Part shown: in pieces, positions 28,070 to 36,848 of the stretch
How the letters are laid out: every line of letters begins with the position of its first letter
Numbering within the stretch: the stretch's first letter is position 1
Assembly: GCF_000281065.1 (NCBI RefSeq)
Contig: NZ_AKKK01000006.1
Coordinates: 186,001-250,000 of the forward strand
Reading direction: 5' to 3'
Origin: Arthrobacter sp. M2012083
GTDB taxonomy: Bacteria; Actinomycetota; Actinomycetes; Actinomycetales; Micrococcaceae
Length of the DNA: 64,000 nt
Program-made: the position numbers and the translations under genes
The notes under the pieces: generated by a model
What the model saw: the letters and a program-made list of their open reading frames with translations, nothing else
Told to the model about the DNA's origin: nothing
Databases searched by the model: none

Positions 28070-29338
28070 TCAGGCTTCCTTGGAGATGACCTCTTTGGTG
28101 GAAGTGGTTTCATCGGGCTTGATGTCATTGTTGCGCTGGAAGTTCTTCATCAGCAGGCCGGTAATGGACCGCTTGCCCTGGGACTTGTTGTAGACATCGA
28201 AGGCAACGGCGGCCAGGAGAACCAGGCCCTTGATGATCTGGGTAAGGTCGGCACCAACACCCAGGAGCTGGAGGCCGTTGTTCAGGACGGCCATCACCAG
28301 GCCACCGACGATGGAGCCGATGACGGTACCAACACCACCGGTGACGGCGGCGCCACCGATGAAGACAGCTGCGATCGCGTCTAGCTCCCAACCGACGCCG
28401 TCGAACGGGCCGGATGCTGTGGAGCGGCCAACGAAGATCATGCCCGCGAGGCCTGCCAGGACGGACATGTTCATCATGACCAGGAAGTTGACCTTCTTGG
28501 ACTGCACGCCGGAGAGTTCGGCTGCGTGGCGGTTGCCACCCACGGCGTAGACGTGACGGCCAAGGACCGTCTTGTCAGCGATGAAACCGTAGATGAGAAC
28601 GAGGACAGCCAGGATCAGTCCGGGGATGGGGAAGGAGGTCCCGGGGCGGCCGGTAGCGAACAGGTACGTCGCGTAGAGGATGGCGCCGCAGATCAGGACC
28701 AGCTTGGTGACCTCAACCCACAGTTCAGGTACCTCGGCGCCAAGGGCCTTGCTGGCCGCCCGCGCACGGAGGGACATGATGACCACGAACGCTGCGGCAA
28801 TGATGCCGATCAGCAGGGTGAGGTTGTTGAAGCCTGTGTTGGGGCCAATCTCGGGCAGGTAGCCGGAACCAAGGAACTGGAAGTCCTGGGGAACGGGGAT
28901 GGTGTTGGACTTGCCCACGAACTGGTTGAAGCCACGGAAGAGGAGCATGCCGGCCAGCGTCACGATGAAGGCTGGTATGCCCACATACGCCACCCAGAAT
29001 CCTTGCCAGGCTCCGATCACTGCTCCCAAGAGCAGGCCGAAGAGCACGCCTGCCCACCAGGGCAGGCCCCAGTCGCGCATAGCGAGGGCCACGAAGACGC
29101 CGACGAAGGCAGCGACGGAACCCACGGAGAGGTCGATGTGGCCGGCAATGATGACCAGGACCATGCCGATGGCGAGGATCAGGATGTAGGAGTTGCCGTT
29201 GAACAGGTTGATCACGTTGCCGGGCGTCAGGGTACGGCCGTCCGTGAAGATCTGGAAGAAGACGATAAGTGCCACCAGGGCGAAGATCATGCCGAACTGG
29301 CGGGTATTGCCACCAAATAGCTTCTTGAGCGCGTTCAT
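28070..29338 (-). CDS. gguB: GguB-type monosaccharide ABC permease
   Basis: This 422-residue permease has about ten hydrophobic segments and belongs to the RbsC/XylH-like class, with LILAIGMVLVIIAGHIDLSV and AVFIGGAAVTGGVGTVIGSI as typical blocks. The extended length and long cytoplasmic loop match the GguB/MmsB subgroup that pairs with ChvE. AAGGA lies upstream of the ATG at 29338. It sits 45 bases after gguA and 53 before the binding-protein gene, all leftwards. Confidence 0.9.
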   Translation of the reverse strand: MNALKKLFGGNTRQFGMIFALVALIVFFQIFTDGRTLTPGNVINLFNGNSYILILAIGMVLVIIAGHIDLSVGSVAAFVGVFVALAMRDWGLPWWAGVLFGLLLGAVIGAWQGFWVAYVGIPAFIVTLAGMLLFRGFNQFVGKSNTIPVPQDFQFLGSGYLPEIGPNTGFNNLTLLIGIIAAAFVVIMSLRARAASKALGAEVPELWVEVTKLVLICGAILYATYLFATGRPGTSFPIPGLILAVLVLIYGFIADKTVLGRHVYAVGGNRHAAELSGVQSKKVNFLVMMNMSVLAGLAGMIFVGRSTASGPFDGVGWELDAIAAVFIGGAAVTGGVGTVIGSIVGGLVMAVLNNGLQLLGVGADLTQIIKGLVLLAAVAFDVYNKSQGKRSITGLLMKNFQRNNDIKPDETTSTKEVISKEA

Positions 29339-29383
29339 TGTTTTGGTCCTTGTGTCAGGAAGGGGCGGGGCGGGGCCAAAGGG

Positions 29384-30940
29384 TCAGGCTGCTTTGCGGG
29401 CGGACGTCATAAGCTTCATCAGGCTTTCCTGGCTCGCTTCGTTCTTGTCCAGGACGCCTGTGATGGCGCCTTCGAAGATGGTGTAGATCCGGTCGGACAG
29501 GCCCAGGAGCTCAGGAAGCTCCGAGGAAATGACAATCACTCCCTTGCCCTGGTTCGCCAGCTTCTGGATGATGCCGTAGATCTCGTACTTGGCGCCGACG
29601 TCAATGCCACGGGTGGGTTCGTCCAGGATCAGGAGATCCGGATCTGTGAACATCCACTTGGCCAGGACCACCTTCTGCTGGTTGCCGCCGGAAAGCTTGG
29701 CAACACCTTCTTCAACAGAAGGGGTCTTGGTCCGCAGCGACTTCCGGTATTCCTCTGCAACCGTGAACTCCTTGCGGGTGTCCACTACCGTGTAGTTGCT
29801 GATGGCTCGGAGGTTTGCCGCAACCGTGGTGGTCTTGATGTCATCCAGGAGGTTGAGGCCAAGGGACTTGCGGTCTTCGGTGACGTAGCCCAGTCCGGCG
29901 TCGATCGCTTGGCGAACGGTGCGAAGGTTGACCTGCTTGCCGTCCTTGTAGACCTGGCCCTTGATGAACCGGCCGTAGGAGTGCCCAAACAGCGAGCGGG
30001 CCAGTTCAGTGCGTCCTGCCCCCATGAGCCCTGCGAAACCAACGATTTCGCCGCGCCGCACAAAGAAGTTGGAACCCTTGCAGATCAGGCGGTCCTGGAT
30101 CTGCGGGTGCCCAACGGTCCAGTCCTTGACCTCGAAGAAGACCTCACCAATCTTGGGTTCGTGATCCGGGAACCGGGACTCGAGCGTCCTGCCCACCATG
30201 CCCTTGATGATGCGGTCCTCATCCACGCCGTCACGCTTGACGTTCAGTGTTTCGATCGACTTACCGTCACGGATGATGGTGATCTCGTCAGCGATCTGTT
30301 CGATCTCATTGAGCTTGTGGGAAATGATGATGGACGTGATGCCGCGGCCCTTGAGGCCAAGGATCAGGTCCAGCAAGTGCTGGGAGTCCGACTCGTTCAG
30401 CGCGGCCGTGGGCTCGTCCAGGATCAGGAGCTTCACGGACTTGTTCAAAGCCTTGGCGATCTCCACCAATTGCTGCTTGCCGACGCCGATTTCCTTGATG
30501 GGAGTATCGGGATCTTCCCGAAGGCCAACCCGGGCCAGGAGCTCGAGTGAACGCTTTCGGGCTTCGGTCCAATCAATCACTCCCCACTTGGTGGGTTCGT
30601 TTCCCAGGAAGATGTTCTCCATGATGGACAGTTCGGGGATCAGCGCCAGTTCCTGGTGGATGATCACGATGCCGGCCGCTTCACTGGCCCGGATGTCCTT
30701 GAACTGCTGGGTTTCGGCCTGGTACACGATGTCGCCCGTGTAGCTGCCGTAGGGGTAAACGCCGGACAGGACCTTCATCAGCGTGGATTTGCCAGCGCCA
30801 TTTTCACCGCAGATAGCGTGGATTTCTCCTGCCATCACCCGCAGGCTCACATTCGACAAGGCCTTCACTCCAGGGAATTCCTTGGTGATGGAACGCATCT
30901 CCAAAAGGATGGGTTCACCTTGCGTGTTGAGGGTTGTCAT
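29384..30940 (-). CDS. gguA: GguA-type monosaccharide ABC ATPase (two domains)
   Basis: This 518-residue protein has two fused ABC domains. The first has Walker [10 protein letters not shown] and the variant signature [14 protein letters not shown]. The second has the signature [14 protein letters not shown] and Walker [17 protein letters not shown], with a degenerate Walker A, as usual in sugar importers of the RbsA/GguA type. The ATG at 30940 follows GGAGG at 12-13 bases; longer readings overlap the ROK gene. It begins the importer operon, 130 bases downstream of the ROK regulator gene. Confidence 0.92.
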   Translation of the reverse strand: MTTLNTQGEPILLEMRSITKEFPGVKALSNVSLRVMAGEIHAICGENGAGKSTLMKVLSGVYPYGSYTGDIVYQAETQQFKDIRASEAAGIVIIHQELALIPELSIMENIFLGNEPTKWGVIDWTEARKRSLELLARVGLREDPDTPIKEIGVGKQQLVEIAKALNKSVKLLILDEPTAALNESDSQHLLDLILGLKGRGITSIIISHKLNEIEQIADEITIIRDGKSIETLNVKRDGVDEDRIIKGMVGRTLESRFPDHEPKIGEVFFEVKDWTVGHPQIQDRLICKGSNFFVRRGEIVGFAGLMGAGRTELARSLFGHSYGRFIKGQVYKDGKQVNLRTVRQAIDAGLGYVTEDRKSLGLNLLDDIKTTTVAANLRAISNYTVVDTRKEFTVAEEYRKSLRTKTPSVEEGVAKLSGGNQQKVVLAKWMFTDPDLLILDEPTRGIDVGAKYEIYGIIQKLANQGKGVIVISSELPELLGLSDRIYTIFEGAITGVLDKNEASQESLMKLMTSARKAA

Positions 30941-31070
30941 CAGCCCGTACGCCTCCAATGCATGACTTCGTTGTCGGCTCCGCAAACGTCGGAGCTGTCT
31001 GATGAAAAAGTAAACTGGATCACGGCCCTTGTCGTCAAGACTTGAACGCAAGACCCAGCTAACGATTTCG

Positions 31071-32261
31071 TTACCTACCGGTAATCCCGGCATGTTGGAA
31101 CACCAGTGCCGCCGCCCCAAGGGCCTCTGCCCTCGCTCCCAAGGAGGACATCGCGAGGTGTGTTGTTTCGCCCACCACGGGTACGGCATGGCGAACCAGA
31201 CCCCGGCGGATGGGGTCCAGAAGCAGGTCGCCGAGGCCTGCCAAGGGTCCGCCGACAACGATCACTTCAGGGTTTATCAAGTTGGAAACGTTGCCCAAAG
31301 CGCGGCCCACGGCCAGGCCTGCATCGTCAACCACGCGCTGGGTCGCGGAGTCTCCGGCCAGGCAGTTGCGGACGATGTCCTGCGGTGTCAGCAGCTTCTC
31401 CTGCCCGCGACCCAACAGTTCGATCATGGTGGTGGTTGAAGCAATGGTTTCCAGGCATCCGCGGTTGCCGCAGCGGCACACCAACCCGTGTTCGTGGATG
31501 GTTGCATGGCCGATTTCACCAGTGATTCCCACGTTCCCGTAGTAGGGGAGTCCGTTGAGAATCAGGCCTGCACCGATGCCCGAGCCAATCTTGAGGAACA
31601 TGAGGTTGGACACGCCGCTATGCGGTCCCCACGTCACCTCGGACAGGGCGCCGAGATTGGCGTCGTTGTCAACAAAGACGGGGCAGTTGAGCGCTTCCTC
31701 AAGCCGATGAAGTATGTCGATTCCCACCCATTCGGGGAGGATCGCACCTTGGGCAACCGTGCCTGTGCGGCGGTCGATGGGGCCCGGAATACCGGCACCT
31801 GCTCCCACCACGGCGGTACGGTCGATGCCATTTTCACGAAGCAGCCTGTCAAGGAGGGGGACTGCCGCGGCGATTCCCTCTTCCGCTTGGTGGCCCAGCG
31901 GCAGTTCCATGTAATCCTCGGCGATTACGTGGTAGCCCAGCGATGCCAATACCACTCTGAGGTGCCGGCGCCCGAAGTCGATTCCGACGGCGACGGCACC
32001 GTTGCTGTTGAGCCTTACGTTGGTTGCCCGGCGCCCGGAACTGGTGGTCGGCTCGGTGGAAACCAGCCCGGCATCCTGCATGATTTTCACGATGTTGGAG
32101 ACGGTTGCCGTGGAGAGTCCGGTCTGCCGGGAAAGCTCTGCCTGCGTGGACGGCCCGCTCAGCAAACATTCGATGATTCGTTGCTGGTTGAGATGGCGGA
32201 GCGCGGACTGCGAGCCGGGTTTTCTTGGATGGCTCTTCGTTGAGCGCTGCGTAGCGGGCAT
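31071..32261 (-). CDS. ROK-family transcriptional regulator
   Basis: This 396-residue protein has an N-terminal winged helix ([20 protein letters not shown]) and a ROK/sugar-kinase-like domain. The ROK zinc-site motif is present as [17 protein letters not shown], and [17 protein letters not shown] matches the ROK signature. Such NagC/XylR-type regulators usually repress sugar genes and are released by a sugar ligand. It is directly upstream of the ChvE-GguAB-type importer in the same direction and is its likely regulator. The ATG at 32261 is preferred over a TTG 21 bases earlier. Confidence 0.9.
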   Translation of the reverse strand: MPATQRSTKSHPRKPGSQSALRHLNQQRIIECLLSGPSTQAELSRQTGLSTATVSNIVKIMQDAGLVSTEPTTSSGRRATNVRLNSNGAVAVGIDFGRRHLRVVLASLGYHVIAEDYMELPLGHQAEEGIAAAVPLLDRLLRENGIDRTAVVGAGAGIPGPIDRRTGTVAQGAILPEWVGIDILHRLEEALNCPVFVDNDANLGALSEVTWGPHSGVSNLMFLKIGSGIGAGLILNGLPYYGNVGITGEIGHATIHEHGLVCRCGNRGCLETIASTTTMIELLGRGQEKLLTPQDIVRNCLAGDSATQRVVDDAGLAVGRALGNVSNLINPEVIVVGGPLAGLGDLLLDPIRRGLVRHAVPVVGETTHLAMSSLGARAEALGAAALVFQHAGITGR

Positions 32262-32571
32262 GATAAGAAGATTGCCCCACAAGCCACGTTGTAGTCAAGA
32301 AGTGAACACAGCGAGTCAACCCTGCCCGACATACTCCAACGCAAGAACATGAGGTATGTACCCCTTGTGAGGCCCGTTATGCACGCTATGAACCGGTGTT
32401 TGCCTGCAGAGCGGGCCCCGCAACAGGCGAGTTGCGTGCATTGCGTCCCGATTCGGAAGCCTCCGGGTCCAATTGCCTCGCCCGATGCGTGGGTGGCGCG
32501 CCTACGCTGGAAGCAAGAAACGTCCCGGGCCCGTGTACGAATCCCCGGGAACAGAAGAAACCAAGGTGGTA
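32262..32571. other. divergent intergenic region with inverted repeat pair
   Basis: This 310-base gap separates the divergent ROK and amidohydrolase genes. It contains an inverted pair of the dispersed repeat core at 32365-32386 and 32402-32423. The bases at 32270-32345 are more A+T-rich and probably hold the ROK promoter. No small gene is visible; a frame running into the amidohydrolase gene from 32473 has no independent support. Confidence 0.55.
32365..32423. repeat. inverted pair of dispersed repeat core
   Basis: TTGTGAGGCCCGTTATGCAC plus GC at 32365-32386 is a 19-of-22 match to the reverse complement of the core in the 74-bp repeat (6.2-6.4 kb). GCCTGCAGAGCGGGCCCCGC plus AA at 32402-32423 is a direct-orientation copy. 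The two can pair as a REP/BIME-like hairpin. Confidence 0.75.
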
Positions 32572-33405
32572 ATGATGCTGCTCTCAGTCCTGCAGGCGAA
32601 CGCTTCCGTCATGGACGTTGAGGCGAACCTGCGCACAATCGACGACGCCGCGCAGCGCGCCGCCCAGGCAGGGGCCGGACTGCTCCTCACTCCGGAGCTC
32701 TTCCCCGTGGGCTACGCACCCTTACGTCTCCACGCGGAACTGGACCCGTCAACACTCCCGGGCATTCGTGAACGGCTTGCCGCGATCGCCCGGACCAACG
32801 GCATTGGCTTGGTCTACAGCCTTCCGGCGGCCGAAGAAACAGCGCACGACGACGGCGCCGAGCCGGCTTCCGCCGCTGGTCGCTGGCATATCACGGCAAC
32901 TTTGTTGGACGCTTCGGGGAACGAAGTCCTCAACTACGCCAAGGTGCACCTCTTCGGGCCGGAGGAGCATAAGGCGTTCATCGGCGCCCAAGAACCTCCC
33001 GCCGTCGTGGACTTCAACGGGATCCGCACATCGATGCTGATTTGCTACGACGTGGAGTTCCCCGAGGCCGTCCGTGCCGCTGCCACAAGAGGAGCTGAAC
33101 TCCTGCTGGTGCCGACGGCCCTTTCCGCCGGTTTCGATAATGTTCCGCAGGTACTCATCCGCGCGCGTGCGCTGGAAAGCCAGCTGAACGTGGCGTACGC
33201 CAACCACTCCGGCCACGAGGATGTCTACTCGTTCCTGGGGGGCAGCGTGGTGGCGGGACCGGACGGGTCTTTGCTCGCCGCGGCAGGGGAAGGGGCTGCG
33301 TTGTTGTTTGCCGAAGTTGGTACGGAATCCGTGAAGGCAGCACGCAACGAAGTTCCATACCTGCGGGAGCGCAGGCCGGACCTTTACAAGCGATGGGCGA
33401 ACTAA
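32572..33405 (+). CDS. nitrilase-superfamily carbon-nitrogen hydrolase
   Basis: This 277-residue enzyme has the complete catalytic triad of the superfamily: Glu42 in LLLTPELFPVGY, Lys124 in NYAKVHLFGP and Cys158 in MLICYDVEFPE. Members hydrolyse amides, N-carbamyl compounds or nitriles; this one resembles the short amidase branch rather than true nitrilases. The start is one of two adjacent ATGs (32572, 32575) after AAGGTGG. It has its own promoter and its last four bases overlap the opposing M50-like gene. A link to the flavin monoamine oxidase at 41.3 kb, whose relatives make amides, is possible but speculative. Confidence 0.9.
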   Translation: MMLLSVLQANASVMDVEANLRTIDDAAQRAAQAGAGLLLTPELFPVGYAPLRLHAELDPSTLPGIRERLAAIARTNGIGLVYSLPAAEETAHDDGAEPASAAGRWHITATLLDASGNEVLNYAKVHLFGPEEHKAFIGAQEPPAVVDFNGIRTSMLICYDVEFPEAVRAAATRGAELLLVPTALSAGFDNVPQVLIRARALESQLNVAYANHSGHEDVYSFLGGSVVAGPDGSLLAAAGEGAALLFAEVGTESVKAARNEVPYLRERRPDLYKRWAN

Positions 33406-33929
33406 GGGTCCAGCTGCAGCAGTTGCACGGACCCTCGCCATGTTGCGAGGCCCTTCACCAGGCTCCTCCCGTCGCCGAACAGTGGTAACAAAAAGACGGA
33501 GTGCAGGAAGAACCACCAGTGAAACGCCTGGTCAGGCAGCGCCAGAGCCAGTGGGACTCCTGCAACACAGGCCCCCAGTGGGCCAGCCAGGGCTATCAAC
33601 GCTGCCTGCCAGCCGACGAGGTTTCCCACAGGAACCACGGAGAAGCGAAGCAAGGTGCCCGCAAAGACGACGTGGGTAATTCCCGGGGCGAGCTTGAGGC
33701 CGATGATGTGGGAGCCCTCATGGATGACAAAGCCGATCAGCAAGCACGATGAGTGGACCAGTAACCAAAGAGCAGGCTGCAGAATCGCCGGAAAGCCCGT
33801 GACGGCGCAGGCTGCGCAGACAGCGAAGCCGGCAGCCAGCGCCGCGGCAGGGACGCGGACGGCCACAAGCAGGCTTCTGGCGGCCAGCATCACCTTGAGA
33901 TCGCCAATGGGAACAGCGTTGAGCTTCAC
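33402..33929 (-). CDS. M50/S2P-like membrane peptidase
   Basis: This 175-residue protein has about four to five membrane helices and three hallmarks of site-2-protease-like peptidases. HEGSH (residues 70-74, in GFVIHEGSHIIGL) fits the zinc motif HExxH within a helix. AGPLGAC (about 115-121) resembles the AGPxxN loop. FLLPLFGDGRSLVKG (about 146-160) fits the PxxxxDG motif that supplies the third ligand. It is the last gene of a tightly packed leftward operon with a two-TM protein, a permease, an ATPase and a small peptide, overlapping its neighbour by four bases. A likely role is processing of the peptide precursor. Activity is inferred from motifs only. Confidence 0.72.
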   Translation of the reverse strand: MKLNAVPIGDLKVMLAARSLLVAVRVPAAALAAGFAVCAACAVTGFPAILQPALWLLVHSSCLLIGFVIHEGSHIIGLKLAPGITHVVFAGTLLRFSVVPVGNLVGWQAALIALAGPLGACVAGVPLALALPDQAFHWWFFLHSVFLLPLFGDGRSLVKGLATWRGSVQLLQLDP

Positions 33930-34243
33930 CGTTGCTGTGCTTGCAGCAGCTGCCTTTTGCGGAGCTTGAGCTTTTCAAGGACAACTGTGACTGCCAGGCA
34001 GAACAAGAAGGCAATGCTGAAGATGATCGCAATGGGTGTGCCGTCAGCAACCCCCATCTCCAGGGCTGTTGCACCGCTGGGCTGATCGTGGGCCTCGAAG
34101 AAGATTGCGCCGAAAAGCCCAAACTTCCTGACACCCACGTCCATTGTGGAAAACATGGCCATGATGAAGCCGCCGACCACCAAAGCCATGGTGATGACAA
34201 ATGCGATGGACAATGAGGTAATAGTTCTAAGAAGCCATTTCAT
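33926..34243 (-). CDS. two-TM membrane protein of peptide-export island
   Basis: This 105-residue protein has two hydrophobic segments (IAFVITMALVVGGFIMAMF and IAIIFSIAFLFCLAVTVVLE) separated by about 40 polar residues that should face outward. A basic tail, EKLKLRKRQLLQAQQR, lies inside. I do not recognise a family. It overlaps the permease gene by 17 bases upstream and the M50-like gene by four bases downstream, so it is translated with them. In bacteriocin and peptide-export operons, small proteins of this sort often act in immunity or transport; that role is a guess here. Confidence 0.7.
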   Translation of the reverse strand: MKWLLRTITSLSIAFVITMALVVGGFIMAMFSTMDVGVRKFGLFGAIFFEAHDQPSGATALEMGVADGTPIAIIFSIAFLFCLAVTVVLEKLKLRKRQLLQAQQR

Positions 34244-35654
34244 GGCGTCTAATCCTTTCCATCCTCTGCATGCCGAGGATGCTGTAGGTCACAACCAAAA
34301 TATTTAGGACTGAATAAACTACTGCACTCATCACTGGTTCAAGATTGAATACATTGAGGCCGAGTGCGATGGTCAAGATGATGATGATAGCCAGTATCGC
34401 GCCGACCAAAACCGTGAAGGGATTTCCCTTTTCGGGTGGGAACGCTATGCCTATGAGGGTGGAGATAAGTATGTTGCTAAGGCAGAATCCTGCTACAGGT
34501 AAACACGCAGAGATCTCAATGCCTTGGACGAGGCTGGCTGCGACGACCGGAATCGCCACTGCCACCCAGAGGATCACTTGCGAGCCGATGATGCTCAGGT
34601 AGTTCTTCCACGCGCTGACATCCAGTGCAGACATGCGCCGCAGTGGTTCGGAATTTACGTAGGCATACACCCCTTGGAAGGTAATGAGTGCCAGGACGTA
34701 GGGTGGAATCGTCATATGTTGCAGCCATGCGAACAGGGAAAATGCAAAGACGAAGATCACGGCAACGAGCGTTTCGAAGCTCCGGAACAAAACCAGCGTA
34801 TAAGCCCCCAGCCTCCATGTGGCAATTCTTGAAGGAAGCATAATAATGAAGCGGCGGAGGGGAACCCAGGCTCTGGGAGCAGCTGCTACGATGCCTGCAA
34901 CTATTGCCATGGCTGCCGCGGCAAAGATCAGCATTGCCAGCCACAATCCGAAGTTCTTCTCGAGCGTGGCGTACATCAGCAGTGGTGAACTGTACTCACG
35001 CCCTTCGATAAAACTCTGGGCAATCACCGCAGTCTGCTCGTTTGTGTACGGGAAAAGTAGTGAGAGACCCGTGGCCAGGATAATAGGTACCACTAGTCCC
35101 CTGAGTCGTCCCAGCCTCATCAGGAGGAGGGCCCGTTCCAAAAGATAATATGCCAGGCTGAGGAGCAGATACACAGAGGCCACGGGCAGCCAAATGGACA
35201 CCACAATCTTCGGGATAAACGTTGGACCCTCAAGGAGCACAGTGGATATCGAGAATGCGCCGAAGACGAAAACTGTCATCACCGCCACTACCGATGCTTC
35301 GAACAAGGCGAAGGCCAACGTCCGTTCTTTATTGGTAGCGGGAAGGTTGAAGGACAATTTCAGCAGTTCATCGGCTTTTAAGAAGAGGACCCGTATCAGC
35401 GTGTACGCGATGAGGACCCAAAAGCCCACGGAAACGTTGGCAATCGCGAGAACGGGTCCGAATAAGTCGGTTCCACCGAGATACTGCCGCATCACGGTGT
35501 AGCTAAGAACATTGAAACCTGCGAAGCCGATGACTATGACGAAGGCACCTGCGATTCGCATCGTTCTGGTGGCCAGGAGTCCCTGACCCAGGACGCGCCG
35601 GAGAATGAAAATCCAGAACAGCCGAAACAATAGGACAGTACTCCCCAGCCGCAT
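34227..35654 (-). CDS. large polytopic ABC permease of peptide-export island
   Basis: This 475-residue protein is almost wholly hydrophobic, with about a dozen predicted helices and no enzyme motif. Its ATG abuts the stop codon of the preceding ATPase gene with no gap, so it is very probably the membrane partner of that ATPase. The size and topology resemble permeases of bacteriocin/RiPP export or immunity transporters rather than importers. I cannot place it in a named family. The A+T content is visibly higher than in neighbouring genes (26 G+C in the 60 bases from 34261), suggesting recent transfer. Confidence 0.8.
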   Translation of the reverse strand: MRLGSTVLLFRLFWIFILRRVLGQGLLATRTMRIAGAFVIVIGFAGFNVLSYTVMRQYLGGTDLFGPVLAIANVSVGFWVLIAYTLIRVLFLKADELLKLSFNLPATNKERTLAFALFEASVVAVMTVFVFGAFSISTVLLEGPTFIPKIVVSIWLPVASVYLLLSLAYYLLERALLLMRLGRLRGLVVPIILATGLSLLFPYTNEQTAVIAQSFIEGREYSSPLLMYATLEKNFGLWLAMLIFAAAAMAIVAGIVAAAPRAWVPLRRFIIMLPSRIATWRLGAYTLVLFRSFETLVAVIFVFAFSLFAWLQHMTIPPYVLALITFQGVYAYVNSEPLRRMSALDVSAWKNYLSIIGSQVILWVAVAIPVVAASLVQGIEISACLPVAGFCLSNILISTLIGIAFPPEKGNPFTVLVGAILAIIIILTIALGLNVFNLEPVMSAVVYSVLNILVVTYSILGMQRMERIRRHEMAS

Positions 35655-36371
35655 CTACTCGGCTCCCATGGATTGGATGTATTCAGAGGCGAGTGCTGCG
35701 AGACTCCCGTAGTCTCTATTGATTGATTCCAGATCCCCTTGGAATACCAGGGCACCTTGGATGAGGACAGCAACCTCATTGGCTACGTTCTCAAGGACGC
35801 CGAAGTCATGGCTGCACAGCAGTACTGATCGTCCATCGTTTGCAAGCTCCCGAACGTCCTTTTCGAACATTTTTACTGATTCGATGTCCACTCCGTTGAG
35901 TGTCTCATCGATAACAGTGAGGCGACGCTTGAGCATGAAAGCGGCAATGAGCTGGAGTTTCTTCCTCATTCCGTGCGAGTAGTCCTCGATGAGATCGCGG
36001 TGACGGCCACTCATCGAATAGCGATCAAAGTGACTCTCAAGCACTTTGAGATCGAGCGGTTCTGCGTAGAGGCCGTGCATGAACCGAAGGTATTCTTCAC
36101 CGGTGAGGAACTCTGGCAGGTAGTCATTGCTGGAGAGATAGATTGCCGACATCTTGGCACTGCGACTGGAATTTTTTTGTCCGTCGATGCGGACGGTTCC
36201 GCCCTGCATCTGCAGAAGGTCAAGAATCACCTTTATGAGGGTTGACTTGCCCGATCCGTTGGGACCGATAAGTCCCATGATTCTGTTCCCGGAAATGCTG
36301 AGCGAGACGTCATGCAGGACCTGCCTTTGAAGGTTGTACGCGTAATCGACGTGGTCGACAGTAAGGGGCAT
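35655..36371 (-). CDS. ABC ATPase of peptide-export island
   Basis: This 238-residue ATPase has Walker A GPNGSGKST and Walker B LTVIDETLNGVD, in which the usual DEP reads DET. The signature loop is YSHGMRKKLQLIAA instead of LSGGQ, a form common in bacteriocin-immunity and antibiotic-export ATPases. The ATG at 36371 is preceded by GGAG at 10 bases. It lies 70 bases after the small peptide gene, and a perfect hairpin occupies that gap. It ends flush against the permease start. The A+T-rich codon use matches the rest of the island. Confidence 0.88.
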   Translation of the reverse strand: MPLTVDHVDYAYNLQRQVLHDVSLSISGNRIMGLIGPNGSGKSTLIKVILDLLQMQGGTVRIDGQKNSSRSAKMSAIYLSSNDYLPEFLTGEEYLRFMHGLYAEPLDLKVLESHFDRYSMSGRHRDLIEDYSHGMRKKLQLIAAFMLKRRLTVIDETLNGVDIESVKMFEKDVRELANDGRSVLLCSHDFGVLENVANEVAVLIQGALVFQGDLESINRDYGSLAALASEYIQSMGAE

Positions 36372-36394
36372 TGGGTTTCGGCTCCATGCTCTGG

Positions 36395-36427
36395 CTGTGG
36401 TGGCATTGCACGAGAATGCCACCACAG
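36395..36427 (-). other. perfect 13-bp hairpin between peptide and ABC genes
   Basis: CTGTGGTGGCATT (36395-36407) and AATGCCACCACAG (36415-36427) pair perfectly around a 7-base loop. The hairpin starts 14 bases after the peptide stop codon (36442) and lies 23 bases before the ATPase start. There is no T tract, so it fits a 3' stabiliser or partial terminator that would make the peptide more abundant than the transporter. Confidence 0.8.
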
Positions 36428-36441
36428 TGGTTATCTGACGA

Positions 36442-36681
36442 CTAGACGCACTCAACCCAGACGGAGACTCCCCACTGGCTCCAACTCCAGTTGCCGACAA
36501 ACCGCCCGCGGCCGGACGTCAGGCACCAGATAGCCATGGCGCCCAGAATGGCGAATGCGAGGACCATGAGAACAGCAAGCAGGACGAGGAACCACCCGTC
36601 GTAGCGGATGACCATATCGTCGATTTTGCTTCTGATGGCGGCCAAAGTGCTGGTGGTCTGTACTGCTGTCGTAGCGAGCAT
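36442..36681 (-). CDS. small Trp-rich single-TM peptide, possible secreted-peptide precursor
   Basis: This 79-residue product has a polar N-terminal part (TSTLAAIRSKIDDMVIRYDG), one strong membrane helix (WFLVLLAVLMVLAFAILGAM) and a short C-terminal tail rich in aromatic residues (GNWSWSQWGVSVWVECV, four Trp). The ATG at 36681 follows GAGGGGG, one of the strongest ribosome binding sites in the window. It is the first gene of the island, followed by a hairpin and then ABC transporter, two-TM and M50-like genes. That order is typical of precursor genes for bacteriocins or signalling peptides. No known peptide family was recognised. An anchoring or regulatory membrane protein is the alternative. 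Confidence 0.7.
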   Translation of the reverse strand: MLATTAVQTTSTLAAIRSKIDDMVIRYDGWFLVLLAVLMVLAFAILGAMAIWCLTSGRGRFVGNWSWSQWGVSVWVECV

Positions 36682-36848
36682 ATTTCCCCCTCGGAAATCA
36701 TGATCTGTACGGCGCCGGTGAATTTCGACGCCCAAGGGGAGGCTAAGCGCTTTCAGCAGCCACCTAGCTGGCCTTATGCCCGAAATATGTGCCGAAAACG
36801 ACAAAAATGAGTGGCGAATGTGGCTTGCACAGGCCAATTCGGCTTCAT

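Noticed and set aside
33446..33456. A further copy of the dispersed repeat (TTGCGAGGCCC)
   Set aside because: Only about 11 bases match and they lie inside the M50-like coding sequence, so chance is likely.
33402..36681. Lanthipeptide, sactipeptide or lasso-peptide cluster
   Set aside because: No LanM/LanB/LanC, radical SAM, asparagine-synthetase-like or RRE-containing protein is seen in or near the island.
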